From NCBI GenBank assembly GCA_030840185.1, contig JAUZFY010000207.1, forward strand, positions 1-8,894: a stretch of DNA of 8,894 nt, written 5' to 3'. The notes below the pieces were generated by a model. It was given only the letters and a program-made list of their open reading frames with translations. It did not search any database and had not been told where the DNA came from. A program made the translations under genes and the position numbers. Below, in pieces: positions 1 through 7,012 of the stretch. Each line of letters starts with the position of its first letter. The stretch's first letter is position 1. This stretch comes from Microbacteriaceae bacterium (GTDB lineage Bacteria > Actinomycetota > Actinomycetes > Actinomycetales > Microbacteriaceae).

Positions 1-2
1 CG

Positions 3-170
3 CTCAACTTCGTCACCGGATTCCTCGTGACATTGCTGCTTGTCTGGTACGTCATGCTGCCAACCGGCGGCGCCGGGGTGTCCGTCACCTGTTACTCCGG
101 CTCGTACACCCCGGCGCCAAGCGGCCGACTTGGCTGCCCCGGATGGGGGTTAGGAATCGACCCGCTGTGA
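3..170 (+). CDS. C-terminal end of a small membrane protein (partial, 5' end outside window)
   Basis: This is an open frame of 55 codons running in from the left edge to a TGA at 168-170. The translation begins with a hydrophobic stretch (NFVTGFLVTLLLVWYVML, residues 2-19 of the visible part), which looks like one transmembrane helix. A short Gly/Ser/Pro-rich tail follows, with two cysteines (TCYSGSYTPAPSGRLGCPGW). The tail is probably outside the cytoplasm or a loop, but the orientation cannot be fixed. The last 21 bases overlap the 3' end of the convergent SRPBCC gene. I do not recognise the family. The case rests on an uninterrupted frame with a sensible membrane-protein composition. It could still be a chance open frame, because the upstream part is not visible. 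Confidence 0.45.
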   Translation, partial: LNFVTGFLVTLLLVWYVMLPTGGAGVSVTCYSGSYTPAPSGRLGCPGWGLGIDPL

Positions 171-635
171 CTGCAGCAGAGCATCCAACCGCTCGAGTGA
201 TTCGGTCGCACCACTCTCCATGCCCATCGCCACCATCCCGTCCCGGTCGGCCACGGACTGGTAGACGGAGGTCTGGGTGAGCGTGGTCACCCCGTTTTTC
301 TCGTCGAGATCGAGGGTCTCGAGTAGAACGTGACGCTCCGGAAGCCCGTCGAACTCGAAGGTCTGCACGACCTGCCGCGGGGCATCCACGACGTGGTAGA
401 TCCCGTGGAACGCGAAATCGTTGCCGTCCTTGTCGCGCTGAACGAAGCGCCAGGCGCCACCCTCGCGCATTTCCATCTGCTGGATGTCGGTGGTGAGGTC
501 GCTCGGACCCCACCACTTGCCGATGAGTTCCGGGTCGGTCAGTACCCGGAAGACGAGCTCTCGAGGCGCGTTGAAATCGCGGGTCATAACCACTTGCTGC
601 GCGCCCGGTTCGACGATGAACTGTGTTTTTGGCAT
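150..635 (-). CDS. SRPBCC-fold protein, AHSA1/START-like family
   Basis: The protein has 161 residues, the normal length for the family. It shows the Aha1 C-terminal-like (SRPBCC) pattern: an early segment RDFNAPRELVFRVLTDPELIGKWW followed by GP (residues 19-44), the central EGGAWRF strand (59-64), and a C-terminal amphipathic helix (GMESGATESLERLDALL, 138-154). The SRPBCC fold forms a deep hydrophobic cavity that binds lipidic or aromatic ligands; the ligand cannot be read from the sequence here. The ATG at 633-635 is supported by a good AAAGGAG ribosome site a few bases upstream. The gene follows the ArsR regulator by 18 bases on the same strand. ArsR plus AHSA1 is a very common bacterial pairing, in which the regulator is thought to control the SRPBCC protein. 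The family assignment is firm; the cellular role is unknown. Confidence 0.9.
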   Translation of the reverse strand: MPKTQFIVEPGAQQVVMTRDFNAPRELVFRVLTDPELIGKWWGPSDLTTDIQQMEMREGGAWRFVQRDKDGNDFAFHGIYHVVDAPRQVVQTFEFDGLPERHVLLETLDLDEKNGVTTLTQTSVYQSVADRDGMVAMGMESGATESLERLDALLQSQRVDS

Positions 636-653
636 TGGGATTCTCCTTTGTGA

Positions 654-1043
<390 letters not shown>

Positions 1044-1068
1044 TTGTAACCATTCCCTTTAGTAACCG

Positions 1069-1081
1069 ATATGTTAAATAT
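1069..1081. promoter_or_regulatory. AT-rich palindrome, candidate ArsR operator
   Basis: ATAT-N5-ATAT stands out as an AT island in GC-rich DNA and overlaps the -10 element of the promoter for the ArsR/SRPBCC unit. Autorepression through such a site is usual for this family. The specific assignment is inference. Confidence 0.4.
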
Positions 1082-1105
1082 GCGACGGTGAGCAGCCGTT
1101 GTCAA
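1077..1105 (-). promoter_or_regulatory. Predicted sigma-70-type promoter of the ArsR-SRPBCC operon
   Basis: Read on the minus strand, a perfect TTGACA -35 box (1100-1105) is followed after exactly 17 bases by CATATT (1077-1082), a 4/6 match to TATAAT. Transcription would start near 1070, leaving a leader of about 25-30 bases with an AAAGGG ribosome site before the ATG of the regulator. Confidence 0.6.
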
Positions 1106-1120
1106 CCCCCGATAACGCCG

Positions 1121-1197
1121 AAAACGCAGGAGATTCACCACCGTTGGCGGCGCGCCGACGCGATACCCGTCTTCCGGTGGTGAATGTCCTGCGTTTT
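1121..1197 (-). terminator. Long inverted repeat, probable terminator of the ICL-like gene
   Basis: Two 23-base arms (1121-1143 and 1175-1197) are reverse complements with a single mismatch, separated by a 31-base spacer. The outer ends are AAAACGCAGGA and TCCTGCGTTTT, so the structure has A-stem-T polarity in both directions. It begins about 14 bases after the stop codon of the minus-strand gene at 1212 and lies just upstream of the ArsR promoter, so it would insulate the two units. The stem is much longer than a usual intrinsic terminator. It may instead, or also, be a dispersed palindromic repeat element. Confidence 0.6.
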
Positions 1198-1211
1198 GAG
1201 TGGGGCGGGGA

Positions 1212-2015
1212 TCAGTACTCGAAGCCGAGTTCCTCGGGGTAGTCGCCGAGCGCGCTGAGGTTCTCCGCTGCCCGGCGCAAGTGGGCGAGCGTGAGCCCGA
1301 GAACTCCCGGTCCGAAGCTCACCCGGGCGACCCCGAGCTCGGCGAGCTTCTTGAGCGGCACGGATGTCGGGTTCGAGATCACAGCGACCGGCCCGTTCAC
1401 GTCGCGCACGGCTCGTTCCACCAGACCCTCGGTCGGCAGCCGAAGCACGAAGATGCTCGTGGCGCCGGCATCCAGGTACCGGTTGGCCCGTTGCATCGCA
1501 CCAGCCCAGTCGGCCGGATTGCTCACGAGGGAGTCGACGCGTGCGTTTATCGCGAGCGGAACGCCGGCCTCGTCCGCTGCCCTTCGGGCGGCGGCGACTC
1601 GGGCAGCCGACGACTCGATGTCGCGGAGCGGTCCGGATGCCGACTCGAGCGAATCCTCGATGTTGAGTCCCGCGGCCCCGGCTTCGATCAGTCGAGCGAC
1701 GTTGTCCTTCACCCCGGCCGCGTCCACGGAGTAGCCCTTCTCGAAGTCAACCGAGACCGGAAGGGCGACCGCCGCGGCGATGATCCGCGCCGATTCGAGG
1801 GCCTGCTCAACAGTCAGCCCCTCGTTGTCCGGAACGCCGTGGGTGAAGCTCACGGCGTGGCTCGCGGTCGCGAGCGCCTTGACGCCCCGCGATCCAGCGA
1901 CGATCCGGGCGGTGACGGCATCCCAGATGTTGGTAACGACTAGCGGGTCGCCGGGGACGTGCAGCGAGGTGAGCACGGCGGCCTTGTGTGCGGTGTGCTG
2001 AGGTTCGGGGGTCAT
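1212..2015 (-). CDS. Isocitrate lyase/PEP mutase superfamily enzyme
   Basis: This 267-residue single-domain TIM-barrel protein carries family landmarks in order. They are NIWDAVTAR (29-37), SVDFEKGYS (88-96, the acidic metal-binding strand), AAGLNIEDS (114-122, metal-binding Glu/Asp) and LAINARVDS (154-162, the NARTD-like motif). These support a Mg2+-dependent enzyme acting on an alpha-keto or PEP-like acid. The KKCGH catalytic cysteine loop of isocitrate and methylisocitrate lyases is absent, as is the EDKxxPK pattern of true PEP mutase. A lyase or mutase name is therefore not justified; oxaloacetate-decarboxylase-like or uncharacterised members are possible. The ATG at 2013-2015 follows the transporter stop by 35 bases. 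An upstream in-frame extension is only the shadow of the transporter gene. The two genes are probably co-transcribed. The substrate is unknown. Confidence 0.9.
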   Translation of the reverse strand: MTPEPQHTAHKAAVLTSLHVPGDPLVVTNIWDAVTARIVAGSRGVKALATASHAVSFTHGVPDNEGLTVEQALESARIIAAAVALPVSVDFEKGYSVDAAGVKDNVARLIEAGAAGLNIEDSLESASGPLRDIESSAARVAAARRAADEAGVPLAINARVDSLVSNPADWAGAMQRANRYLDAGATSIFVLRLPTEGLVERAVRDVNGPVAVISNPTSVPLKKLAELGVARVSFGPGVLGLTLAHLRRAAENLSALGDYPEELGFEY

Positions 2016-2050
2016 GACTTTAGCCTGACACGAACCGACCGAGGTGTCCG

Positions 2051-3517
2051 CTATTTCGCCCGTGCCCCCACCGGAATCAGCAAGAGCAGGCCGGCGAGCA
2101 ACACGATCACGATGCCGAGGATGCCCCAGTACTGGGCGTGCGAGACGGCGACGAAGATCGAAAACAGGAGCGGCGCGAGAAAGCTGACCGCTCGACCCGT
2201 CGTGGCGTAGAGGCCGAAGACCTGACCCTCCCGCCCGGCCGGAGTGAGCCTGGTGAGAAAGGTTCGGCTCGCGGACTGCGCCGGACCGACGAACAGGCAC
2301 AGCACGAGGCCGCCGATCCAGAACGCGCCCGACCCGAGGTCGTGGGCGAAGAACACTCCGAGCCCCGCGACGATTAGTCCGACGAGGGAAACGACGATCA
2401 CCGGCTTCGCGCCGAACCGGTCGTCGAAGAGGCCAGAGATCATGGTGCTCACCCCCGCAACGACGTTGGCGGCGATCGCGAAGATGATCACCTGGCTGCT
2501 CGTGAAGTGGAATGTGCCTTGGGCGAGGATGCCGCCGAAGGTGAAGACTCCGACGAGCCCGTCCCGGAACAGCGCGCTCGATATGAGGAAGAGCACCGTC
2601 TGCCGGCTCTCCTTCCACAGCGTCGCGATATCCCGAAACAGCACGACATAGGACTCGAAGAAGCCCACGCGCACCCTGCGATTGGCCGAGGAGATCTCGG
2701 GCACCGTTAGCAGGATCGGCAGGGAGAAGGCGAGCGTCCACAGGGCGGAGATCACCGCGATAATCCGGATGTTGAACCCGTTGGCATGCGAGAGGCCGAG
2801 GAACCCGCCCGAGCCGGCCGTGAGACCGACGAGGCCGAGAAGCACGAAGAGCAGGAGGACGATCCCGCCGAGGTAGCCGGCCCCCCAGCCGAGGCCACTC
2901 ACCTTTCCGACAGTCTTCGGCGTCGACACCTGCACGAGCATCGCGTTGTAATTCACCGTTGCGATCTCGTAGAAGATCGTGCCAACCGAGACGAGGCCAA
3001 CGCCGAGAATGAAGAATGCCGGCTTGCCCTCGACGAAGAAGAGCAGTGCGGTCATGAGCACGACCACCCCGGTGTTGATGCCGAGCCAGAGTTTGCGGCG
3101 CCCCGACGCATCCGTCCGCTGCCCGAGCACCGGGGCGATGAGCGCGACGATCACGCCGGCGATGGCGAGACCGAAGCCGAGGCTGGAGGTGAGGGAGGCC
3201 TCGGCTGAGGAATATGCCTGACGTGCCACGCCGTTGGTGTCGGTTTCCGCGTCCCGTGCCCTGGCCAGTGCGGGGCCAACGAAGTAGCTGCTGGTGAGGT
3301 AGACGGTGAAGACGAAGGTGGTGATGACGGCGTTGAATGCGGCGCCGCCCCAGTCCCAGAACGCCCACGCGACGACCCATCCACGCGCTATCCGCTTGCC
3401 CTCTTGCAGGTCGAGTGCGGCGACGGGGATCGTTCCGGTCTCGGCTGGCCGCGGAACCGTCGCGGCCGCGGAGAAGCCGGCGTCGTCGCTATTGCCGGGG
3501 GGAGGGGTGTCCGTCAT
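2051..3517 (-). CDS. UMF1-type major facilitator superfamily transporter
   Basis: This is a 488-residue integral membrane protein with about 12 predicted helices. The diagnostic UMF1 (Atg22-like) features are the first-helix motif AWAFWDWGGAAFNAVITTF (50-68), the helix 2-3 loop QRTDASGRRK (133-142), and the segment YNAMLVQVSTPKTVGKVSG followed by LGWGAGYLGG (190-218). Further on there are ALFRDGLVGVFTFGGILA and the later loop DDRFGAKPV. A soluble N-terminal extension of about 45 residues, rich in Pro, Ala and Asp, precedes helix 1. The yeast relative Atg22 exports amino acids from the vacuole, but substrates of bacterial UMF1 proteins are mostly unknown, so none is assigned. No clear Shine-Dalgarno precedes the ATG at 3515-3517. 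A 24-bp palindrome lies four bases upstream of it and may regulate expression. The gene is divergent from the EXPERA-like gene and leads into the ICL-like gene. Confidence 0.9.
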   Translation of the reverse strand: MTDTPPPGNSDDAGFSAAATVPRPAETGTIPVAALDLQEGKRIARGWVVAWAFWDWGGAAFNAVITTFVFTVYLTSSYFVGPALARARDAETDTNGVARQAYSSAEASLTSSLGFGLAIAGVIVALIAPVLGQRTDASGRRKLWLGINTGVVVLMTALLFFVEGKPAFFILGVGLVSVGTIFYEIATVNYNAMLVQVSTPKTVGKVSGLGWGAGYLGGIVLLLFVLLGLVGLTAGSGGFLGLSHANGFNIRIIAVISALWTLAFSLPILLTVPEISSANRRVRVGFFESYVVLFRDIATLWKESRQTVLFLISSALFRDGLVGVFTFGGILAQGTFHFTSSQVIIFAIAANVVAGVSTMISGLFDDRFGAKPVIVVSLVGLIVAGLGVFFAHDLGSGAFWIGGLVLCLFVGPAQSASRTFLTRLTPAGREGQVFGLYATTGRAVSFLAPLLFSIFVAVSHAQYWGILGIVIVLLAGLLLLIPVGARAK

Positions 3518-3520
3518 GAA

Positions 3521-3544
3521 TCACAGGCTAGTGGTCGCCTGTGA
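3521..3544. promoter_or_regulatory. 24-bp palindrome between divergent genes, candidate operator
   Basis: TCACAGGC-N8-GCCTGTGA has two perfect 8-base arms with an 8-base spacer. It lies in the 57-base gap between the divergently transcribed transporter and EXPERA-like genes. Size and symmetry fit a dimeric repressor site. No regulator gene is adjacent, so the binding protein is unknown. Confidence 0.45.
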
Positions 3545-3574
3545 AGTCGCGAGTCTAGTTAACATGGTGCGGTG

Positions 3575-4108
3575 ATGACTGCCACCACCGACCTGGTAAC
3601 GCCCACGCCCATGGCCGAGAACCTTCCGCTGCGCGAGCGGCCCGCTGACGTGGTCTTCCTCGTGATCTTCTCGCTCTTTATTGTCACGTGCGTGATCAGC
3701 GACTCGGTCGAGGGGCTCGGCCTTCCGCAGGTGGCGAACTCGACGAACCTGCTCGTGCAGTGGAACTACACCTACTCCTCCACCTTCGATCCGCTGTACC
3801 AGGCGCATCCGCTCTGGCTTCGGTTCATTAGTGGCACCTCGGCTTTCGTCTACCTGCCGTTCTACGTCGTGCTGATCGTCTCGCTGGTCAAGGGCTTCAA
3901 CTGGATTCAGCTATATGCGGTGATCTACGCCACCATGATCATTTCCCTCACCGGAATCCCGATCTTCGGCGTGGAGTTCTTCGGCGCGCCGGGCGAGCGC
4001 ACGCCCAACCCGGCCGGGTTTTTGGCCTATAACGGTCCGTACGTCCTCTTCCCGTTGCTGCTGCTCATCCGGATGCGCAAGCCGCTGCCCTTCACGCGAA
4101 AGTTCTAG
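3575..4108 (+). CDS. EXPERA-domain (TMEM97/emopamil-binding-like) membrane protein
   Basis: This 177-residue protein has four predicted transmembrane helices (about 26-42, 84-106, 109-131 and 151-166). The layout and local sequence recall the sigma-2 receptor TMEM97: ISDSVEGLGLP after helix 1, FDPLY, then HPLWLRF...LPFY, KGFNWIQLYAVIYA, and a final NGPYVLFPLLLL-RMRKP. From my recollection of the human protein, Asp29 and Asp56 correspond to Asp43 and Asp72 here, while the human Glu73 position is Ser89. EXPERA proteins are linked in eukaryotes to sterol isomerisation and sterol or lipid trafficking; the bacterial role is unknown. The start is ATG at 3575, and a GTG at 3572 would add one residue. 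There is no Shine-Dalgarno, and a weak TAACAT -10-like box at 3560-3565 suggests a leaderless mRNA. Confidence 0.8.
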   Translation: MTATTDLVTPTPMAENLPLRERPADVVFLVIFSLFIVTCVISDSVEGLGLPQVANSTNLLVQWNYTYSSTFDPLYQAHPLWLRFISGTSAFVYLPFYVVLIVSLVKGFNWIQLYAVIYATMIISLTGIPIFGVEFFGAPGERTPNPAGFLAYNGPYVLFPLLLLIRMRKPLPFTRKF

Positions 4109-4129
4109 GCGGCCTCGAGCGCAATCAGT

Positions 4130-4153
4130 GGGCCACTCGAACGGCCCGAATTT
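4130..4153 (+). terminator. Weak candidate terminator after the EXPERA-like gene
   Basis: GGGCC-N8-GGCCC (4130-4147) could form a 5-bp GC stem, followed by GAATTT. The stem is short and the T-run poor. The palindrome at 4158-4180, which runs into five Ts, could also act as a terminator for the same gene. Confidence 0.3.
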
Positions 4154-4158
4154 GGGCA

Positions 4159-4179
4159 GTTGAGTTGAGTTGACTCAAC
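4159..4179. promoter_or_regulatory. HAIR-type HspR operator 1 (upstream of the dnaK promoter)
   Basis: GTTGAGT-N7-ACTCAAC has the exact spacing of the HspR-associated HAIR consensus CTTGAGT-N7-ACTCAAG. Only the outermost base of each half differs, and it differs symmetrically. The perfect dyad extends one base further on each side (AGTTGAGT / ACTCAACT, 4158-4180). It lies just upstream of the -35 box, and its centre is 63 bases from that of the second site. Confidence 0.75.
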
Positions 4180-4194
4180 TTTTTGGTTCGTGAC

Positions 4195-4223
4195 TTGACA
4201 AAGCCAGGCGAGGGTTTCAAACT
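4195..4223 (+). promoter_or_regulatory. Predicted dnaK operon promoter
   Basis: A perfect TTGACA -35 box (4195-4200) is followed after 17 bases by CAAACT (4218-4223), a weak -10 match. It sits between the two HAIR sites, and the second overlaps the end of the -10 and the expected start point near 4230. A repressor bound there would block RNA polymerase. Confidence 0.65.
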
Positions 4224-4242
4224 TGAGCAAGTGAGACTCAAG
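4222..4242. promoter_or_regulatory. HAIR-type HspR operator 2 (overlapping the dnaK start point)
   Basis: CTTGAGC-N7-ACTCAAG matches the HAIR consensus CTTGAGT-N7-ACTCAAG in 13 of 14 positions with the correct 7-base spacer. It covers the end of the -10 and the predicted transcription start of dnaK. This is the position expected for repression by HspR, which is encoded as the fourth gene of the operon. Confidence 0.9.
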
Positions 4243-4292
4243 TCTCTCCCAGACCACACGCGACACCGCCACAACGCAAGGAGATTGAGCAC

Positions 4293-6167
4293 ATGGCTCG
4301 AGCAGTAGGAATTGACCTTGGGACCACCAACTCGGTGGTCTCGGTCCTCGAAGGTGGAGAACCCCACGTCATCACAAACGCCGAGGGATTCCGCACGACA
4401 CCGTCCGTCGTTGCGTTCACCAAGGATGGCGAGGTCCTCGTCGGTGAGACCGCCAAGCGGCAGAATGTCACCAACGTCGACCGCACCATTTCATCGGTCA
4501 AGCGGCACATGGGCACGCACTGGACCGTGGACATTGATGGCAAGAAGTACACGGCGCAAGAGATTTCGGCGCGAATCCTTGGCAAGCTCAAGCGCGATGC
4601 CGAGCAGTACCTCGGAGAGCCCGTCACCGACGCGGTCATCACCGTGCCGGCCTACTTCAACGACGCTGAGCGTCAGGCCACCAAGGAGGCGGGTGAGATT
4701 TCCGGTCTCAACGTGCTCCGCATCATCAACGAGCCGACCGCCGCCGCGCTCGCTTACGGTCTCGACAAGGGCAAGGAAGACGAGCTCATCCTGGTCTTCG
4801 ACCTCGGTGGTGGAACCTTCGACGTTTCCCTGCTCGAGGTAGGCAAGGACGACGACTTCTCCACCATCCAGGTGCGTTCAACCGCCGGTGACAACCGTCT
4901 CGGTGGCGACGACTGGGACCAGCGTGTAGTCGACTACCTGGTCAAGCGCTTCAAGGACTCGACCGGCGTGGATGTGTCCTCAGACAAGATCGCGAAGCAG
5001 CGTCTCAAGGAGGCCGCGGAGCAGGCGAAGAAGGAACTCTCGAGCTCGATGAGCACGAGCATCCAGCTCCCGTACCTCTCTCTCACCGAGAACGGCCCGG
5101 CAAACCTCGACGAGACGCTCACCCGGGCCAAGTTCGAGGAACTGACCGCGGACCTGCTCGCCCGCACCGAGAAGCCGTTCCACGACGTCATCAAGGAGGC
5201 CGGAATCAAGGTCTCGGATGTCGCGCATGTCGTGCTCGTCGGTGGGTCGACCCGCATGCCAGCCGTCGTTGATCTCGTCAAGAAGCTCACCGGTGGCAAG
5301 GACCCGAACAAGGGAGTCAACCCGGACGAGGTCGTGGCCGTAGGGGCTGCGCTGCAGGCCGGCGTGCTGAAGGGTGAGCGCAAGGACGTTTTGCTCATCG
5401 ACGTGACGCCGCTCAGCCTCGGAATCGAGACCAAGGGTGGCATCATGACCAAGCTCATCGAGCGCAACACGGCCATCCCGACCAAGCGGAGCGAGACGTT
5501 CACCACGGCGGACGACAACCAGCCGTCCGTTGCGATCCAGGTCTTCCAGGGCGAGCGCGAGTTCACCCGCGACAACAAGAACCTCGGAACCTTCGAGCTT
5601 CAGGGCATCGCTCCGGCACCGCGCGGCATCCCGCAGGTAGAGGTCACGTTCGACATCGACGCGAACGGCATCGTTCACGTCTCGGCGAAGGACAAGGGCA
5701 CAGGCAAGGAGCAGTCGATGACGATCACCGGCGGATCCAGCTTGTCGAAGGATGACATCGAGCGCATGGGTCGCGAGGCCGAGGAGCACGCCGCCGAGGA
5801 CAAGCAGCGTCGGGAGACCGCCGAGACGCGGAACACCGCCGAGCAGCTTGCCTACTCAACGGACAAGCTCATCAAGGACAACGAGGACAAGCTGCCCGAG
5901 GATGTCAAGACGGACGTTCAGGCCGATGTTGACGCGCTGAAGAGCGCACTCGCCGGTGATGATGACGACGCGGTAAAGGCCGCCTTTGACACCCTGAGCG
6001 AGAGCCAGCAGAAGCTTGGGCAGGCGATCTACTCGCAGGAGCAGGCCGCACCGTCCTCCGACGCCAACCCGGACGAGCAGCCGACTGCCGCCCAGGACGA
6101 CGAGGACATCGTGGATGCCGAGGTCGTCGAGGATGAGCCCGAGGACCAGCCACGGGGTAAGAAGTAA
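4293..6167 (+). CDS. dnaK: Molecular chaperone DnaK (Hsp70)
   Basis: This is the cytoplasmic ATP-dependent Hsp70 that binds exposed hydrophobic segments of unfolded proteins, working with DnaJ and GrpE. All hallmark motifs are present in its 624 residues: phosphate-1 loop [13 protein letters not shown] at the N-terminus, [14 protein letters not shown], phosphate-2 [13 protein letters not shown], and the adenosine motif [13 protein letters not shown]. The interdomain linker is DVLLIDV (365-371). The substrate-binding beta domain (about 372-490) contains SLGIETKGG and [18 protein letters not shown], and a helical lid follows. The acidic tail ends [22 protein letters not shown], typical of actinobacterial DnaK. 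AAGGAG at 4278-4283 lies 9 bases before the ATG. It is the first gene of the operon, under two HAIR operators, and grpE follows after 3 bases. It looks fully intact. In Streptomyces, DnaK also acts as co-repressor with HspR. Confidence 0.99.
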   Translation: MARAVGIDLGTTNSVVSVLEGGEPHVITNAEGFRTTPSVVAFTKDGEVLVGETAKRQNVTNVDRTISSVKRHMGTHWTVDIDGKKYTAQEISARILGKLKRDAEQYLGEPVTDAVITVPAYFNDAERQATKEAGEISGLNVLRIINEPTAAALAYGLDKGKEDELILVFDLGGGTFDVSLLEVGKDDDFSTIQVRSTAGDNRLGGDDWDQRVVDYLVKRFKDSTGVDVSSDKIAKQRLKEAAEQAKKELSSSMSTSIQLPYLSLTENGPANLDETLTRAKFEELTADLLARTEKPFHDVIKEAGIKVSDVAHVVLVGGSTRMPAVVDLVKKLTGGKDPNKGVNPDEVVAVGAALQAGVLKGERKDVLLIDVTPLSLGIETKGGIMTKLIERNTAIPTKRSETFTTADDNQPSVAIQVFQGEREFTRDNKNLGTFELQGIAPAPRGIPQVEVTFDIDANGIVHVSAKDKGTGKEQSMTITGGSSLSKDDIERMGREAEEHAAEDKQRRETAETRNTAEQLAYSTDKLIKDNEDKLPEDVKTDVQADVDALKSALAGDDDDAVKAAFDTLSESQQKLGQAIYSQEQAAPSSDANPDEQPTAAQDDEDIVDAEVVEDEPEDQPRGKK

Positions 6168-6170
6168 TCC

Positions 6171-6830
6171 ATGGCCTCCGATAAGAAACCACGCAAGGGC
6201 GGCCCGGAGAATCCGGAAAACCCCGAGGGCGCTGGGGAGTCGCAGAATGCGGAGAACCCGGCTAGCCCGGAGGAACCCGACGCCGCGACGGCAGCCGAGG
6301 ACCTGATCGAGGCCGAGGGTCCGGACATCGAGACATCGTTCACGGACGAGGATCTCGCCTTCCTGGCGGGAGACTCGACCGGGGCCTCGACGGCGGAGAC
6401 GCCTCAGGAGCTCGACCCCGCCATCGAGATTCTCGGCGACCTGAAGCGAGTGCAGGCCGAGTTCGCCAACTACCGCAAGCGCGTCGAGCGTGACCGGGAG
6501 GCGAGCCGCGAGGCGAACATCGCCGAGGTGGTCAAGTCGCTGCTTCCTGTTCTCGATGATCTCTCGCTGGCCGAGACGCACGGCGATCTGACAGAAGGCC
6601 CGATGGTCGTCATCGTTCAGAAGCTGCGCGCCGGACTCGAGAAGCTCGGCCTCACGGTCGTTGGCGAGAAGGGCGACGTGTTCGACCCGCATCAGCACGA
6701 GGCTCTCGTGCAGCTTCCGACCCCCGGGGTCACGGTCAACACCGTCGCAGACGTGATCGCCCCTGGGTACAAGATCGGCGAGCGCTTGCTTCGACCTGCC
6801 AAGGTAGCCGTAGCCGTTCCCGCAGAATAG
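6171..6830 (+). CDS. grpE: Nucleotide exchange factor GrpE
   Basis: GrpE releases ADP from DnaK and resets the chaperone cycle; it acts as a cytoplasmic dimer. The 219 residues begin with a disordered, strongly acidic, Pro/Glu-rich region of about 80 residues. The long dimerising coiled coil follows (ILGDLKRVQAEFANYRKRV from residue 85, continuing to about 125), then VLDDLSLAETHGDL. The beta domain that contacts DnaK has the signature FDPHQHEAL (171-179), then VADVIAPGYKIGERLLRPAKVAV close to the end. The ATG lies 3 bases after the dnaK stop with only a weak GGGG-type ribosome site inside the dnaK tail, so translational coupling to dnaK is likely. Unlike the other junctions of this operon, the gap to dnaJ is long and filled with repeats. 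Confidence 0.98.
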   Translation: MASDKKPRKGGPENPENPEGAGESQNAENPASPEEPDAATAAEDLIEAEGPDIETSFTDEDLAFLAGDSTGASTAETPQELDPAIEILGDLKRVQAEFANYRKRVERDREASREANIAEVVKSLLPVLDDLSLAETHGDLTEGPMVVIVQKLRAGLEKLGLTVVGEKGDVFDPHQHEALVQLPTPGVTVNTVADVIAPGYKIGERLLRPAKVAVAVPAE

Positions 6831-6851
6831 AACTGAACCGGCACGCTGATC

Positions 6852-6916
6852 GAGTAGGTCGGCATGGCAACAAGTACCGCTGATCGAGTAGGTCGCTCAG
6901 CGACTGCATCGAGATC
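6852..6916. repeat. 65-bp direct repeat, copy 1
   Basis: By hand alignment this segment matches 7013-7077 at 62 of 65 positions with no gaps. It comprises a partial GAGTAGGTCGGCATGGCAA unit, the linker CAAGTACCGC and a complete palindromic unit. The two copies start 161 bases apart. Confidence 0.9.
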
Positions 6917-6928
6917 TCTGGAAATCGG

Positions 6929-6963
6929 GGTCTCGATACAGCCGCGGGCGGCCGACTCGACCG
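6929..6963. repeat. Inverted, diverged copy of the palindromic repeat
   Basis: It begins GGTCTCGATAC and ends GACTCGACCGG with a GC-rich centre (GCCGCGGGCGGCC). It is the reverse-orientation form of the units on either side and closer to the general actinobacterial form of the repeat. It sits between the two 65-bp direct repeats. Confidence 0.7.
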
Positions 6964-7012
6964 GCGGAGCAGCAAAGAGATACCGCCGATCGAGTAGGTC
7001 GGCATCGCAATA

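Noticed and set aside
2016..3380. Long in-frame N-terminal extension of the ICL-like protein (722-residue fusion)
   Set aside because: The extension is an Arg/Gly/His-rich shadow of the transporter gene in another frame. The recognisable enzyme begins at the ATG at 2013-2015.
4934..5789. Two long minus-strand open frames opposite dnaK
   Set aside because: They lie antisense to an intact, strongly conserved gene and show no domain motifs or ribosome sites; such frames are common opposite high-GC genes.
5856..6698. 280-codon minus-strand open frame opposite dnaK/grpE
   Set aside because: It spans the dnaK-grpE junction on the opposite strand, is Leu/Arg/Gly/Val-rich, and has no family features.
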